Source: Streptomyces sp. WM4235 (GTDB taxonomy: Bacteria > Actinomycetota > Actinomycetes > Streptomycetales > Streptomycetaceae). From it: a DNA stretch of 57,027 bases. The notes beneath the pieces were generated by a model that was given only the letters and a program-made list of their open reading frames with translations, did no database searches and had not been told where the DNA came from. Shown in pieces: positions 23,920 to 32,005 of the stretch (positions are counted from its first letter, which is position 1; each line of letters begins with the position of its first letter). The position numbers and the translations under genes were made by a program. Location of the stretch: assembly GCF_001279725.1 (NCBI RefSeq), contig NZ_LGDE01000382.1:1-57027 (forward strand). The letters run 5' to 3'.

Positions 23920-25125
23920 ATGAGCCGACTTGCCCAGACCGCCGGCCTGACGGACGACCAGAGGGACATCCTCAAGACCGTCCGGGAGTTCGTCGACAAG
24001 GAGATCATCCCGGTCGCGACCGAGCTGGAGCACCGCGACGAGTACCCGCAGGCGATCGTCGACGGACTCAAGGAACTCGGCCTCTTCGGCCTGATGATCC
24101 CCGAGGAGTACGGCGGCCTGGGTGAGTCGCTGCTCACCTACGCGCTGTGCGTCGAGGAGATAGCGCGTGGCTGGATGTCCGTCTCGGGCATCATCAACAC
24201 CCACTTCATCGTGGCGTACATGCTCAAGCAGCACGGCACGCAGGAGCAGAAGGACCACTTCCTTCCCCGCATGGCGCTGGGCGAGGTGCGCGGCGCGTTC
24301 TCGATGTCCGAGCCCGGGCTCGGCTCGGACGTGTCGGCCATCACCTCGAAGGCGGTGAAGGACGGCGACGAGTACGTCCTGAACGGCCAGAAGATGTGGC
24401 TGACGAACGGCGGCACCTCGACGCTGGTGGCCGTTCTGGTCCGAAGTGACGAAGGACACCCCGAAGGCACCGCCCCGCACAAGTCCATGACGACCTTCCT
24501 GGTCGAGAAGGAGCCGGGCTTCGGCGAGGTCCGTCCGGGCCTGACCATCCCGGGCAAGATCGACAAGATGGGCTACAAGGGCGTCGACACGACCGAGCTC
24601 ATCATGGACGGACTGCGCATTCCGGCCAATCGGGTGCTTGGCGGCCAGACCGGCCGAGGGTTTTACCAAATGATGGACGGGGTCGAGGTCGGCCGCGTCA
24701 ACGTGGCGGCGCGTGGTTGCGGCGTCGCCCAGCGTGCGTTCGAACTGGGTGTCTCCTATGCCCAGCAACGTCACACTTTCGGCAAGGCCATCGCCGAACA
24801 CCAGGCCATCCAGTTCAAGCTCGCCGAGATGGCTACCAAGGTCGAAGCCGCCCATGCGATGATGGTCAATGCAGCACGCAAAAAGGACTCCGGGGAACGA
24901 AACGACCTCGAAGCAGGGATGGCGAAGTACCTCGCCTCCGAGTACTGCAAGGAGGTGGTGGAGGACGCCTTCCGTATCCACGGTGGGTACGGCTTCTCGA
25001 AGGAGTACGAGATCGAGCGCCTCTACCGCGAAGCGCCGATGCTCCTCATCGGCGAAGGTACGGCCGAGATCCAGAAAATGATCATCGGTCGGCGCCTGCT
25101 GGAGGAGTACCGACTCCAGGGCTGA
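23920..25125 (+). CDS. Acyl-CoA dehydrogenase, probable (2S)-methylsuccinyl-CoA dehydrogenase
   Basis: The 401-residue flavoprotein shows the FAD/acyl motifs FSMSEPGLGSDVSA and MWLTNGG, the QRHTFGKAIAEHQAIQFKLAEM helix and the catalytic-base region LLIGEGTAEIQ with E379. In this operon the expected reaction is methylsuccinyl-CoA to mesaconyl-C1-CoA with electrons passed to ETF. Proteobacterial Mcd carries an N-terminal extension that is absent here; the length is that of ordinary acyl-CoA dehydrogenases. It is the last gene of the ccr operon, followed by a hairpin. Codon use is a little less GC-biased around 24600-24900. Confidence 0.9.
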   Translation: MSRLAQTAGLTDDQRDILKTVREFVDKEIIPVATELEHRDEYPQAIVDGLKELGLFGLMIPEEYGGLGESLLTYALCVEEIARGWMSVSGIINTHFIVAYMLKQHGTQEQKDHFLPRMALGEVRGAFSMSEPGLGSDVSAITSKAVKDGDEYVLNGQKMWLTNGGTSTLVAVLVRSDEGHPEGTAPHKSMTTFLVEKEPGFGEVRPGLTIPGKIDKMGYKGVDTTELIMDGLRIPANRVLGGQTGRGFYQMMDGVEVGRVNVAARGCGVAQRAFELGVSYAQQRHTFGKAIAEHQAIQFKLAEMATKVEAAHAMMVNAARKKDSGERNDLEAGMAKYLASEYCKEVVEDAFRIHGGYGFSKEYEIERLYREAPMLLIGEGTAEIQKMIIGRRLLEEYRLQG

Positions 25126-25135
25126 AAGTCCCTTT

Positions 25136-25164
25136 CGTGGGGAATCGCGCAAAGGTTCCCCACG
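25136..25164 (+). terminator. Hairpin after the ethylmalonyl-CoA operon
   Basis: A perfect 9-bp stem, CGTGGGGAA pairing with TTCCCCACG, has an 11-nt loop and begins 10 bp after the dehydrogenase stop. There is no T-run, as is common in Streptomyces. It probably separates the pathway operon from psd. Confidence 0.65.
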
Positions 25165-25169
25165 CAAGA

Positions 25170-25184
25170 GTCACTACCAGTGAC
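25170..25184. promoter_or_regulatory. Inverted repeat in the psd upstream region
   Basis: GTCACT-ACC-AGTGAC is a perfect 6-3-6 inverted repeat lying just after the terminator hairpin and about 30 bp ahead of the likely psd promoter. It could be an operator. No regulator gene is adjacent. Confidence 0.4.
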
Positions 25185-25214
25185 CGACTTACGGCCATCG
25201 ACTCGGCTTCTGGC

Positions 25215-25245
25215 TTGCCCAGTTGTTGCGCGCAACCGATAGCAT
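25215..25245 (+). promoter_or_regulatory. Probable psd-pssA promoter with embedded palindrome
   Basis: TTGCCC (25215-25220) and TAGCAT (25240-25245) are spaced 19 bp and resemble a -35/-10 pair. Between them lies the perfect 12-bp palindrome GTTGCGCGCAAC (25225-25236), the classic place for a repressor site. The psd ATG is 67 bp downstream of the -10 box. Promoter boxes are by eye. Confidence 0.45.
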
Positions 25246-25311
25246 TCCAGTAAAGCCGCCGTCCCGTCCCCCCGTTTGCGGCGCGGCAATCACCCGCTAC
25301 GAAGGTCATCC

Positions 25312-25968
25312 ATGCCCCACAGCCAAACCTCTGCACCTCGCGTCGGCCTCCTCGGTGGACGTCTCGCACGCGGAGCATCGCCGTGGCTTCTGCCGACCGT
25401 CGCCACCGCGGCGCTCAGCCTCACCCGGGCGCGCAAGTCCGGGCGCTGGGCCGCGGCGGCCGTGCCCGCCACCGCGCTCGCCGCGGGCATGCTGTGGTTC
25501 TTCCGCGACCCCGAGCGTGAGATCACGCAGGGTCGGGTCATCTCCCCCGCCGACGGTGTGGTGCAGAGCATCATGCCGTGGAAGGACGGACGGACCCGCG
25601 TCGCGATCTTCATGAGCCCGCTGAACGTCCACGTCAACCGTGCGCCCCTGGCGGGCACGGTGACGTCCGTGGAGCACATCCCCGGCGGGTTCGTCCCGGC
25701 GTTCAACAAGGAGAGCGAGAACAACGAGCGCGTCGTCTGGCACTTCGACACCGAGCTCGGCGACATCGAGATGGTGCAGATCGCCGGCGCGGTCGCGCGT
25801 CGGATCGTCCCGTACCTGCCGGCCGGCACCAAGGTGGAGCAGGGCGAACGCATCGGTCTGATCCGCTTCGGATCCCGCGTCGACATCTACCTCCCCGAGG
25901 GTGTCGAGGTCGCGGTCGAGGTCGGACAGGCCACCACCGCGGGGGTGACCCGAATTGACCGTGACTGA
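25312..25968 (+). CDS. psd: Phosphatidylserine decarboxylase proenzyme
   Basis: A short-form Psd of 218 residues. It has an N-terminal membrane-associating segment (about 20-60), the FFRDPER motif, ISPADGVVQ, the MSPLNVHVNRAP core and the self-cleavage site RFG-S188-R. Serine 188 becomes the pyruvoyl cofactor and leaves an alpha chain of about 31 residues. The enzyme makes phosphatidylethanolamine from phosphatidylserine at the membrane. The ATG at 25312 is chosen over an upstream TTG at 25276. It overlaps pssA, the preceding step of the pathway, by up to 14 bp. Confidence 0.95.
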   Translation: MPHSQTSAPRVGLLGGRLARGASPWLLPTVATAALSLTRARKSGRWAAAAVPATALAAGMLWFFRDPEREITQGRVISPADGVVQSIMPWKDGRTRVAIFMSPLNVHVNRAPLAGTVTSVEHIPGGFVPAFNKESENNERVVWHFDTELGDIEMVQIAGAVARRIVPYLPAGTKVEQGERIGLIRFGSRVDIYLPEGVEVAVEVGQATTAGVTRIDRD

Positions 25969-26812
25969 CCCTGAGACTCCTGCCACAGGCTGGGTGCCGG
26001 AGGCCAAGGACGAGGACGACGCCGAGGACATGCCGCTCTCCCTGCGGCTGTCGATAGCGGACACCCTCACCCTCGGCAACGCGACCTGCGGCTTCATGGC
26101 GGTGTACTTCACCACCACCGGCATCCTGATCCCGCACCTCACCGGCAGCGGCGAGTCGGGCATGGCCCGCAGCAGCGCCGCCACGGCGGTGATACTGATG
26201 CTGCTCGCCGCGGTCTTCGACCTCTTCGACGGGATCGTGGCCCGCAAGCTGCGGAGCTCGCCGATGGGCGCGGAGCTGGACAACCTCTCCGACCTGATCA
26301 GCTTCGGGCTGGCACCGGCGTACTTCGTCCTCGTCTACGGCATGGTCGCCGACGACGCGGTCCAGAAGATGTCGGCGCTGGCGGCGATCGTGGTGCTGCT
26401 GGCCGTGGTGCTGCGTCTCGCGAGATTCAGCTGCGTGACGATGAAGGACGGCATGTTCCAGGGCATGCCGAGCCCCTTCGGCGCGCTGACGGTCGTCTCG
26501 ATCGTGCTGCTGGAGCTGCCGTTCGTCCCGACGCTGCTGGCGATCGTCGGCGTGGCGTGGCTGATGGTGAGCCGGGTCGAGTACCCCAAGCCGCGGGGTG
26601 TCCTCGCGGTGGCGATGCTGAGTTGGATCGTCGCGGCGATGGGCCTGTTGGCCGCCTGGGCCTTCGACGCCCCCGGTGGTCAGCTGCTGCTCCAGACCGG
26701 CTGCGCGCTGCAGATCGCCATGGCGGCGACGATCCCGCTGTTCGCGACGACCCGTCGCGCGAACACGTTCCGCCACAACCGGCGCGAGGCCAGGGCCACC
26801 CAGGCTCCGTAG
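25955..26812 (+). CDS. pssA: CDP-diacylglycerol-serine O-phosphatidyltransferase
   Basis: This integral membrane enzyme of about 285 residues has the complete CDP-alcohol phosphotransferase motif: D-x2-DG-x2-AR-x7-G-x3-D-x3-D in DLFDGIVARKLRSSPM and the GAELDNLSD that follows. Several hydrophobic helices surround it. It makes phosphatidylserine from CDP-diacylglycerol and serine. The start is taken as TTG at 25955, since GGGGGTG lies at good distance; GTG at 25961 is also possible. The start lies inside the end of psd, so translation is coupled. A terminator follows. Confidence 0.94.
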   Translation: MTVTDPETPATGWVPEAKDEDDAEDMPLSLRLSIADTLTLGNATCGFMAVYFTTTGILIPHLTGSGESGMARSSAATAVILMLLAAVFDLFDGIVARKLRSSPMGAELDNLSDLISFGLAPAYFVLVYGMVADDAVQKMSALAAIVVLLAVVLRLARFSCVTMKDGMFQGMPSPFGALTVVSIVLLELPFVPTLLAIVGVAWLMVSRVEYPKPRGVLAVAMLSWIVAAMGLLAAWAFDAPGGQLLLQTGCALQIAMAATIPLFATTRRANTFRHNRREARATQAP

Positions 26813-26837
26813 GCTCCACGCCGTGAAGCTGTCCGAG

Positions 26838-26872
26838 AGGGCCCCCGATGCCGCCGAGGCGCCGGGGGCCCT
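26838..26872 (+). terminator. Terminator after psd-pssA
   Basis: AGGGCCCCCG pairs perfectly with CGGGGGCCCT across a 15-nt loop, followed by TT. It starts 26 bp after the pssA stop. A second imperfect hairpin follows near 26900-26935. Confidence 0.75.
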
Positions 26873-27093
26873 TTCCGTGTCCCCAGCGCCCTGACGGGGC
26901 CGCGGGGGGCCTTCCCGGGGCCGCCCCCGGAAGGCACCGCCGTGCTCGGGGCGCCGTGCTCGCCGGTCGGGCCCCGAGTCCGAGCCCGACACCGCCGGCT
27001 TCCCCGCGCGGGGGCCTCCCGGACGGGGGCGGGCGTAGCCTTGATGTCGGAAAACCGCCAGCCCCGCCCCGTTCGCCTCGGGATCCTGGAGCC

Positions 27094-28575
27094 ATGTACA
27101 CCGACACCGACCGCTGTGTCAGGGCCGTGCAGTCGAAGGACGCCCGCTTCGACGGCTGGTTCTTCACCGCCGTCCTCACCACCCGGATCTACTGCCGCCC
27201 CAGCTGCCCGGCCGTGCCGCCCAAGGTCGGGAACATGTCGTTCCTGCCCAGCGCGGCCGCCTGCCAGCAGGCCGGCTTCCGAGCCTGCAAGCGGTGCCGC
27301 CCCGACACCTCCCCCGGGTCCCCCGAGTGGAACGCACGCGCCGACGCCGTCGCCCGGGCCATGCGGCTCATCCAGGACGGGGTCGTCGACCGCGAGGGCG
27401 TGCCGGGGCTCGCCACCCGCCTCGGCTACTCGACGCGGCAGGTGGAGCGACAGCTCAACGCCGAGCTCGGAGCGGGGCCGCTGGCCCTGGCCCGGGCCCA
27501 GCGGGCGCAGACCGCGCGGCTGCTGATCGAGACCTCCGAGCTGCCCATGGCCGACGTCGCCTTCGCCGCCGGGTTCTCCTCGATCCGGACCTTCAACGAC
27601 ACCGTCCGCGAGGTCTTCGCCCTCTCCCCCAGCGAGCTGCGGGCCCGCGGCGGAAAGGCCCACCGCGACACGCCCCGGATCCCGGGGACCATAAGCCTGC
27701 GGCTGCCGTACCGGTCCCCGCTCAACCCCGACAACCTCTTCGGCCACCTCGCCGCGACCGCCGTGCCCGGGGTCGAGGAATGGCGGGCCGGCGCCTACCG
27801 CCGAACCCTGCGCCTGCCCTACGGCACCGGCGTGGTCGCCCTCACCCCGCGGCCCGACCACATCGGCTGCCAGCTGGCCCTGACCGACCTGCGCGACCTC
27901 ACCCTCGCGATCAGCCGCTGCCGCCGACTGCTCGACCTGGACGCCGACCCCGAGGCCATCGACGAGCAGCTGCGGGCCGACCCGCTCCTGGCCCCCCTCG
28001 TGGACAAGGCTCCCGGGCGTCGGGTGCCCCGCACCGTCGACGCGGCCGAGTTCGCCGTACGGGCGGTCCTCGGACAGCAGGTGTCCACCGCGGCGGCCCG
28101 TACGCACGCGGCCCGGCTGGTCGTCGCGCACGGCGAGCCGGTGGCCGATCCCGACCCGGCGGGCGGCCTGACGCACCTGTTCCCCTCGCCTCAGGCGCTG
28201 GCCGGGCTGGACCCGGAGTCCCTGGCCCTGCCCCGCAGCCGCCGTACGACGCTGACCACGCTCGTGGCGGCGCTGGCGGACGGTTCGCTGCCGCTCGGCA
28301 TCGACAGCGACTGGGAGCTCGCCCGGGCGCGGCTCGGCGAGCTGCCCGGGTTCGGTCCGTGGACCACCGAGGTCATCGCGATGCGGGCACTCGGCGACCC
28401 GGACGCGTTCCTGCCGTCGGACCTGGGGGTCCGGCGGGCGGCGCGGGGGCTCGGACTCCCGTCGACGCCCGCGGCGCTGACCACCCGGGCGGCCGGCTGG
28501 CGGCCCTGGCGTGCGTACGCCGTGCAGTACCTGTGGGCCACCGAGGACCACGCCATCAACCACCTGCCCGTCTGA
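27094..28575 (+). CDS. alkA: Ada-type regulator fused to AlkA 3-methyladenine DNA glycosylase
   Basis: Three modules lie in 493 residues. Residues 1-75 are the Ada zinc domain with cysteines 34, 38, 65 and 68 (IYCRPSCPA and CKRCRP); C34 would accept methyl groups from phosphotriesters. Residues about 85-190 are an AraC-type helix-turn-helix (LATRLGYSTRQVERQL, VAFAAGFSS). Residues about 200-493 are the AlkA glycosylase with the helix-hairpin-helix LPGFGPWTTEV and catalytic D443 in LPSDLG. It should sense methylation damage, activate repair genes and excise alkylated bases. The Ogt domain of E. coli Ada is absent, but ogt follows 15 bp later. The ATG follows GGAG. Confidence 0.93.
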   Translation: MYTDTDRCVRAVQSKDARFDGWFFTAVLTTRIYCRPSCPAVPPKVGNMSFLPSAAACQQAGFRACKRCRPDTSPGSPEWNARADAVARAMRLIQDGVVDREGVPGLATRLGYSTRQVERQLNAELGAGPLALARAQRAQTARLLIETSELPMADVAFAAGFSSIRTFNDTVREVFALSPSELRARGGKAHRDTPRIPGTISLRLPYRSPLNPDNLFGHLAATAVPGVEEWRAGAYRRTLRLPYGTGVVALTPRPDHIGCQLALTDLRDLTLAISRCRRLLDLDADPEAIDEQLRADPLLAPLVDKAPGRRVPRTVDAAEFAVRAVLGQQVSTAAARTHAARLVVAHGEPVADPDPAGGLTHLFPSPQALAGLDPESLALPRSRRTTLTTLVAALADGSLPLGIDSDWELARARLGELPGFGPWTTEVIAMRALGDPDAFLPSDLGVRRAARGLGLPSTPAALTTRAAGWRPWRAYAVQYLWATEDHAINHLPV

Positions 28576-28590
28576 AGGAGCCCGACCGTC

Positions 28591-29100
28591 ATGACCAACA
28601 AGCAGCACACCGTCGTCGCGAGCCCCTACGGCCCGCTGACGCTCGTCGCCACCGACGGCGTCCTGAGCGGCCTTTACATGGTCGGGCAGCGCCACCGACC
28701 GGCCGAGGAGTCCTTCGGCGGGCGGGTCGCGCCGACCGAGGCGCCGTTCCCCGAAGTGGTGCGGCAGTTGACCGCGTACTTCGCCGGGGAGCTGAACGAG
28801 TTCACCCTGCCGCTGCGCATGGAGGGGACCGACTTCCAGCGCAGCGTGTGGGAGCAGCTGGTGCGCATCCCGTACGGCGAGACCTGGTCGTACGGGCAGC
28901 TCGCGGACAAGCTGGGCAAGCCGGGCGCCTCGCGCGCGGTGGGCCTGGCGAACGGCAGGAACCCGATCGGCATCATCGTCCCCTGCCACCGCGTCATCGG
29001 GGCCTCGGGCGGCATGACGGGCTACGGCGGCGGGGTGGAGCGCAAGGTGAAGCTGCTGGCCTTCGAGTCCGGCGCCCCCACCCAGGAGGAACTGGCCTGA
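28591..29100 (+). CDS. ogt: Methylated-DNA-protein-cysteine S-methyltransferase
   Basis: A 169-residue suicide DNA repair protein with the active-site motif VPCHRV (Cys132), the arginine-finger helix region [25 protein letters not shown], and the YGG segment after the active site. It transfers methyl groups from O6-methylguanine to its own cysteine. It begins 15 bp after the Ada-AlkA fusion, with GGAG upstream, so the two would be co-expressed. The fused protein may control its own operon. Confidence 0.95.
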   Translation: MTNKQHTVVASPYGPLTLVATDGVLSGLYMVGQRHRPAEESFGGRVAPTEAPFPEVVRQLTAYFAGELNEFTLPLRMEGTDFQRSVWEQLVRIPYGETWSYGQLADKLGKPGASRAVGLANGRNPIGIIVPCHRVIGASGGMTGYGGGVERKVKLLAFESGAPTQEELA

Positions 29101-29125
29101 TCCGGTCTGATCCCGATGGCGGGCT

Positions 29126-29554
29126 CTAGATGACGACCAGGGGTACCAGCAGGGCGAAGCCCGCGCCGGCCTCCACCGCGTAGGCGTACAGCGAGGGGTG
29201 CTGGACGGGGGCGGCGAGCAGCACCACGCTCTGCTGCTCCCCTGCCGCGGCCACCCAGGCGGTGTCGGCGCCGAGTTTGCCCTGGTACCAGCCTTCGCAG
29301 GCGCCGGGGCCGGTGACGGCGAGGAGGTCGTCCTCGCGGCGGTAGAAGGCCTGCCAGCCCTCGGCGGGCGTCGACCAGCCCTCGAAGTCGCTGAACTCGG
29401 CCCACCCGCCGTCGCGTATCGCGCCGTCGAACATCCAGACCGGGGTCCCCTCGGGGGTGAACTCGCCGCTGGACTGGTCGTCGGTGGTGAAGTGGACCAT
29501 GGGAAGGGCATCGGGACCGTCGGCCGTGCTGGGCCAGGCGTACATCGTGATCAT
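29126..29554 (-). CDS. Conserved-looking small protein of unknown function
   Basis: A 142-residue soluble protein rich in Trp and acidic residues (MYAWPSTADGPDALP, DFEGWSTPAEGWQAFYRREDDL) with a hydrophobic C-terminal end (AGAGFALLVPLVVI). I do not recognise the family. The ATG at 29554 follows GGACAG; an ATG at 29545 is possible. Codon bias and end spacing support a real gene. It is convergent with ogt and lies just downstream of the Nudix gene's 5' side, on the same minus strand run, with its own start region at 29555-29599. Confidence 0.65.
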   Translation of the reverse strand: MITMYAWPSTADGPDALPMVHFTTDDQSSGEFTPEGTPVWMFDGAIRDGGWAEFSDFEGWSTPAEGWQAFYRREDDLLAVTGPGACEGWYQGKLGADTAWVAAAGEQQSVVLLAAPVQHPSLYAYAVEAGAGFALLVPLVVI

Positions 29555-29599
29555 TCGCTGAATTCTGTCCTGGTCGAAGTAGGCCTGAGGTAACGGTGG

Positions 29600-30100
29600 C
29601 TACGCGGTCGCCGGGCGGCGGCCGTTCTCCAGTTCGGCGGTGCTCTCGCCCGACTGCTGTACGCGGTACGCCTCTTGGGTGCGCAGGCCGAGCGATCCGA
29701 GCAGGTGGGAGGTGAGTTCGGCGGGCTCGACCAGCTTCCAGGAGATCAGTTCCTCCTCCTGGAGCCTGATCGAGGCCAACTGTCCGGCGTCCAGCACGCC
29801 CCCGTCGTAGACGTAGGCGACGATCGGCGGGCGGTCGGGGCTCACGCTCCAGTCGACGGCGAGCAGTCTGCCGAGCGGGAGGTCGAGTCCGATCTCCTCG
29901 GCGCTCTCGCGGCGGGCCGCCGTGCGCGGGGTCTCGCCGGTGTCCGACTCGATGGTGCCGCCCGGCAGGACCCAGCCCGCGCGGTAGTTCGGCTCCACGA
30001 TCAGCACCCGTCCCTCGGCGTCCCGATAGAGCGCGGCGGCGGCGGCCAGCACCCGGGGCAGGCTCGCGACGTAGGTGGCGTAGGCATCGGTGGTGGTCAC
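29600..30100 (-). CDS. Nudix hydrolase
   Basis: A 166-residue MutT-fold protein. The Nudix box is GGTIESDTGETPRTAAR then RESAEEIGLDL. The E-x7-RE-x2-EE-x-G core is intact; the loop before the first glutamate is two residues longer than the standard G-x5-E. Substrates of this group are nucleoside diphosphates linked to another group; nothing here fixes which. A GTG at 30100 starts the frame. It lies 37 bp downstream of the BCCT transporter gene on the same strand and may share its message. Confidence 0.85.
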   Translation of the reverse strand: MTTTDAYATYVASLPRVLAAAAALYRDAEGRVLIVEPNYRAGWVLPGGTIESDTGETPRTAARRESAEEIGLDLPLGRLLAVDWSVSPDRPPIVAYVYDGGVLDAGQLASIRLQEEELISWKLVEPAELTSHLLGSLGLRTQEAYRVQQSGESTAELENGRRPATA

Positions 30101-30137
30101 GCCCGCAACCCTACCCAGCCGCCGCCCGATGCGCGGA

Positions 30138-31862
30138 TCACGCCCCGGAGGTGCCGTCTTCGCCGTCCGTACCGTCCCGCCCCTTGGACTCGGCGACCCG
30201 CTTGAGCCGCCGGTGGCCCGCCCGGCCCTGTTCGGTGACGGCGTCGCCGACCATCGCCTTGACGGCGTCGCGCATCCCGTGGAGCGGGTGCGTGCGGGCG
30301 GGGCCCGCGCCGGGGTCCTCGCGCAGTTCCCTCACCAGGGCCCAGCAGAGCAGCAACATGACGACGACGAAGGGCAGCGCGACCAGGATGGTCGCGGTCT
30401 GAAGGGACTTCAGACCGCCCGCGAGGAGCAGCGCGGCGGCCACACCGGCCATCAGGATGCCCCAGGTGACGACCAGCCAGGTGGGCGGGTTCAGGGAGCC
30501 TCGGCTGGTGAGCGACCCCATGACCAGGGAGGCGGAGTCGGCGCTGGTGACGAAGTAGGTCATGACCAGGACCATGGCCACCCAGGAGGTGACGGTGCCC
30601 AGCGGCAGCGCGTCGAGCATCGCGAAGAGCGATGCCTCCACGCCCTCCCGGACCTTGCCCGCGAGGTCGGCGGCGCCGGTGGATTCGAGCCGGATGGCGG
30701 TGCCGCCCATCACGCAGAACCAGACGACGGTGGCGCCGCTGGGCACCAGCAGGACGCCGATGAGGAATTCGCGGATGGTGCGGCCGCGCGAGATGCGGGC
30801 GATGAAAGTGCCGACGAACGGCGCCCAGGAGAGCCACCACGCCCAGTAGAAGATGGTCCACGCGCCGAGCCAGGAGCTGTCGGTGAAGGCGCCGGTCCCG
30901 GTCGCCAGGGGCAGCAGTTCGTGCAGGTAGCTTCCGACGCTCGCCGGGATCACGTCGAGGATGTAGACGGTCGGACCGAGGACGAAGACGAAGAGCATGA
31001 GGACGCCGGCGAGCACGAGGTTGATGGTGCTCAGCCACTTCACGCCCTTGTGCAGGCCGGAGAAGGCGGAGAGCACGAAGGCGGCCGACAGCGAGCCGAT
31101 GATGATCAGCTGGACGGTGATCGTGTCCTCGACGCCGGCGGTGAGGTCGAGCCCCTTGGCCACCTGGAGCGCGCCGAGGCCGAGGCTGGTCGCGGTGCCG
31201 AAGACCGTGGCGAAGACGGCGAGCAGGTCGATGGTCCTGCCGAGCGGTCCGTCGGCCCGCCGCTCGCCGATCAGCGGGACGAAGGCGGAGCTGAGCCGGT
31301 TGCCGCGGCCCTTTCGGAACGTCGCGTAGGCGAGGGCGAGGCCGGCGATGCCGTAGATGGCCCAGGGGGTGAGGGTCCAGTGGAAGAAGGAGTAGTCGAG
31401 GGCCGCGCGGGCGGCGGCGCCGGTGCCGGGGGCCGCCCCGGAGGCGGGTGGCGGGTGCAGGAAGTGGGTGAGCGGCTCCCCCACGCCGTAGAACATCAGG
31501 CCGATGCCCATGCCGGCGCTGAACATCATCGCGATCCAGGACAGGTTCGTGAACTCGGGCTCGGAGTCGTCGCCGCCGAGCCTGATCCGGCCGAACCGGC
31601 CGAGGGCGAGGACGACGCACATGACGAGGAAGACGTCGGCGGCGATCACGAACAGCCAGGCGAAGTTGCCCAGGACCCAGGCGAGCGCCGTGCTCGACGC
31701 GGTGTCGAAGGAGTCCTCCCCGAGCACCGCCCACGCCACGACGGCGAGCACGGCGAGCACTCCGATCGCGACCACCTGGAGGTCGGGAGTACCGCCTCCC
31801 GGGTCGTCCGGACCCGCGCCCGAGGGATCCGGACGTGGCTGTTCCAGCGAATCGGCGCTCAT
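30138..31862 (-). CDS. BCCT family transporter (betaine/choline/carnitine type)
   Basis: A 574-residue membrane protein with about twelve helices. Family signatures include SAGMGIGLMFYGVGEP, the aromatic segment FFHWTLTPWAIYGIAGLALAY and WWLSWAPFVGTFIARISRGR. The N-terminus (about 25 residues) and the long basic C-terminus (from about 510) are cytoplasmic; in related osmoregulated carriers such tails sense osmotic stress. It most likely imports glycine betaine or a similar compatible solute with sodium. It is divergent from glycerate kinase over a 143-bp AT-richer region. Confidence 0.9.
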   Translation of the reverse strand: MSADSLEQPRPDPSGAGPDDPGGGTPDLQVVAIGVLAVLAVVAWAVLGEDSFDTASSTALAWVLGNFAWLFVIAADVFLVMCVVLALGRFGRIRLGGDDSEPEFTNLSWIAMMFSAGMGIGLMFYGVGEPLTHFLHPPPASGAAPGTGAAARAALDYSFFHWTLTPWAIYGIAGLALAYATFRKGRGNRLSSAFVPLIGERRADGPLGRTIDLLAVFATVFGTATSLGLGALQVAKGLDLTAGVEDTITVQLIIIGSLSAAFVLSAFSGLHKGVKWLSTINLVLAGVLMLFVFVLGPTVYILDVIPASVGSYLHELLPLATGTGAFTDSSWLGAWTIFYWAWWLSWAPFVGTFIARISRGRTIREFLIGVLLVPSGATVVWFCVMGGTAIRLESTGAADLAGKVREGVEASLFAMLDALPLGTVTSWVAMVLVMTYFVTSADSASLVMGSLTSRGSLNPPTWLVVTWGILMAGVAAALLLAGGLKSLQTATILVALPFVVVMLLLCWALVRELREDPGAGPARTHPLHGMRDAVKAMVGDAVTEQGRAGHRRLKRVAESKGRDGTDGEDGTSGA

Positions 31863-32005
31863 GCGGCCACACTATGCAGGCGTATATACCGATTTAAGGT
31901 CATGGCGCGCCGGGTGTGGCCCAGGCCACCCATGGGCATAGGAGGATCCTCCGGATACGCTCATGGGGGCGCGACTGCACTGTTCGATAGCAAGGGATTA
32001 GCAAG

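Noticed and set aside
26880..26935. Second hairpin after pssA as an attachment site
   Set aside because: The stem is imperfect and no integrase or tRNA is present. It is probably part of the transcription stop region.
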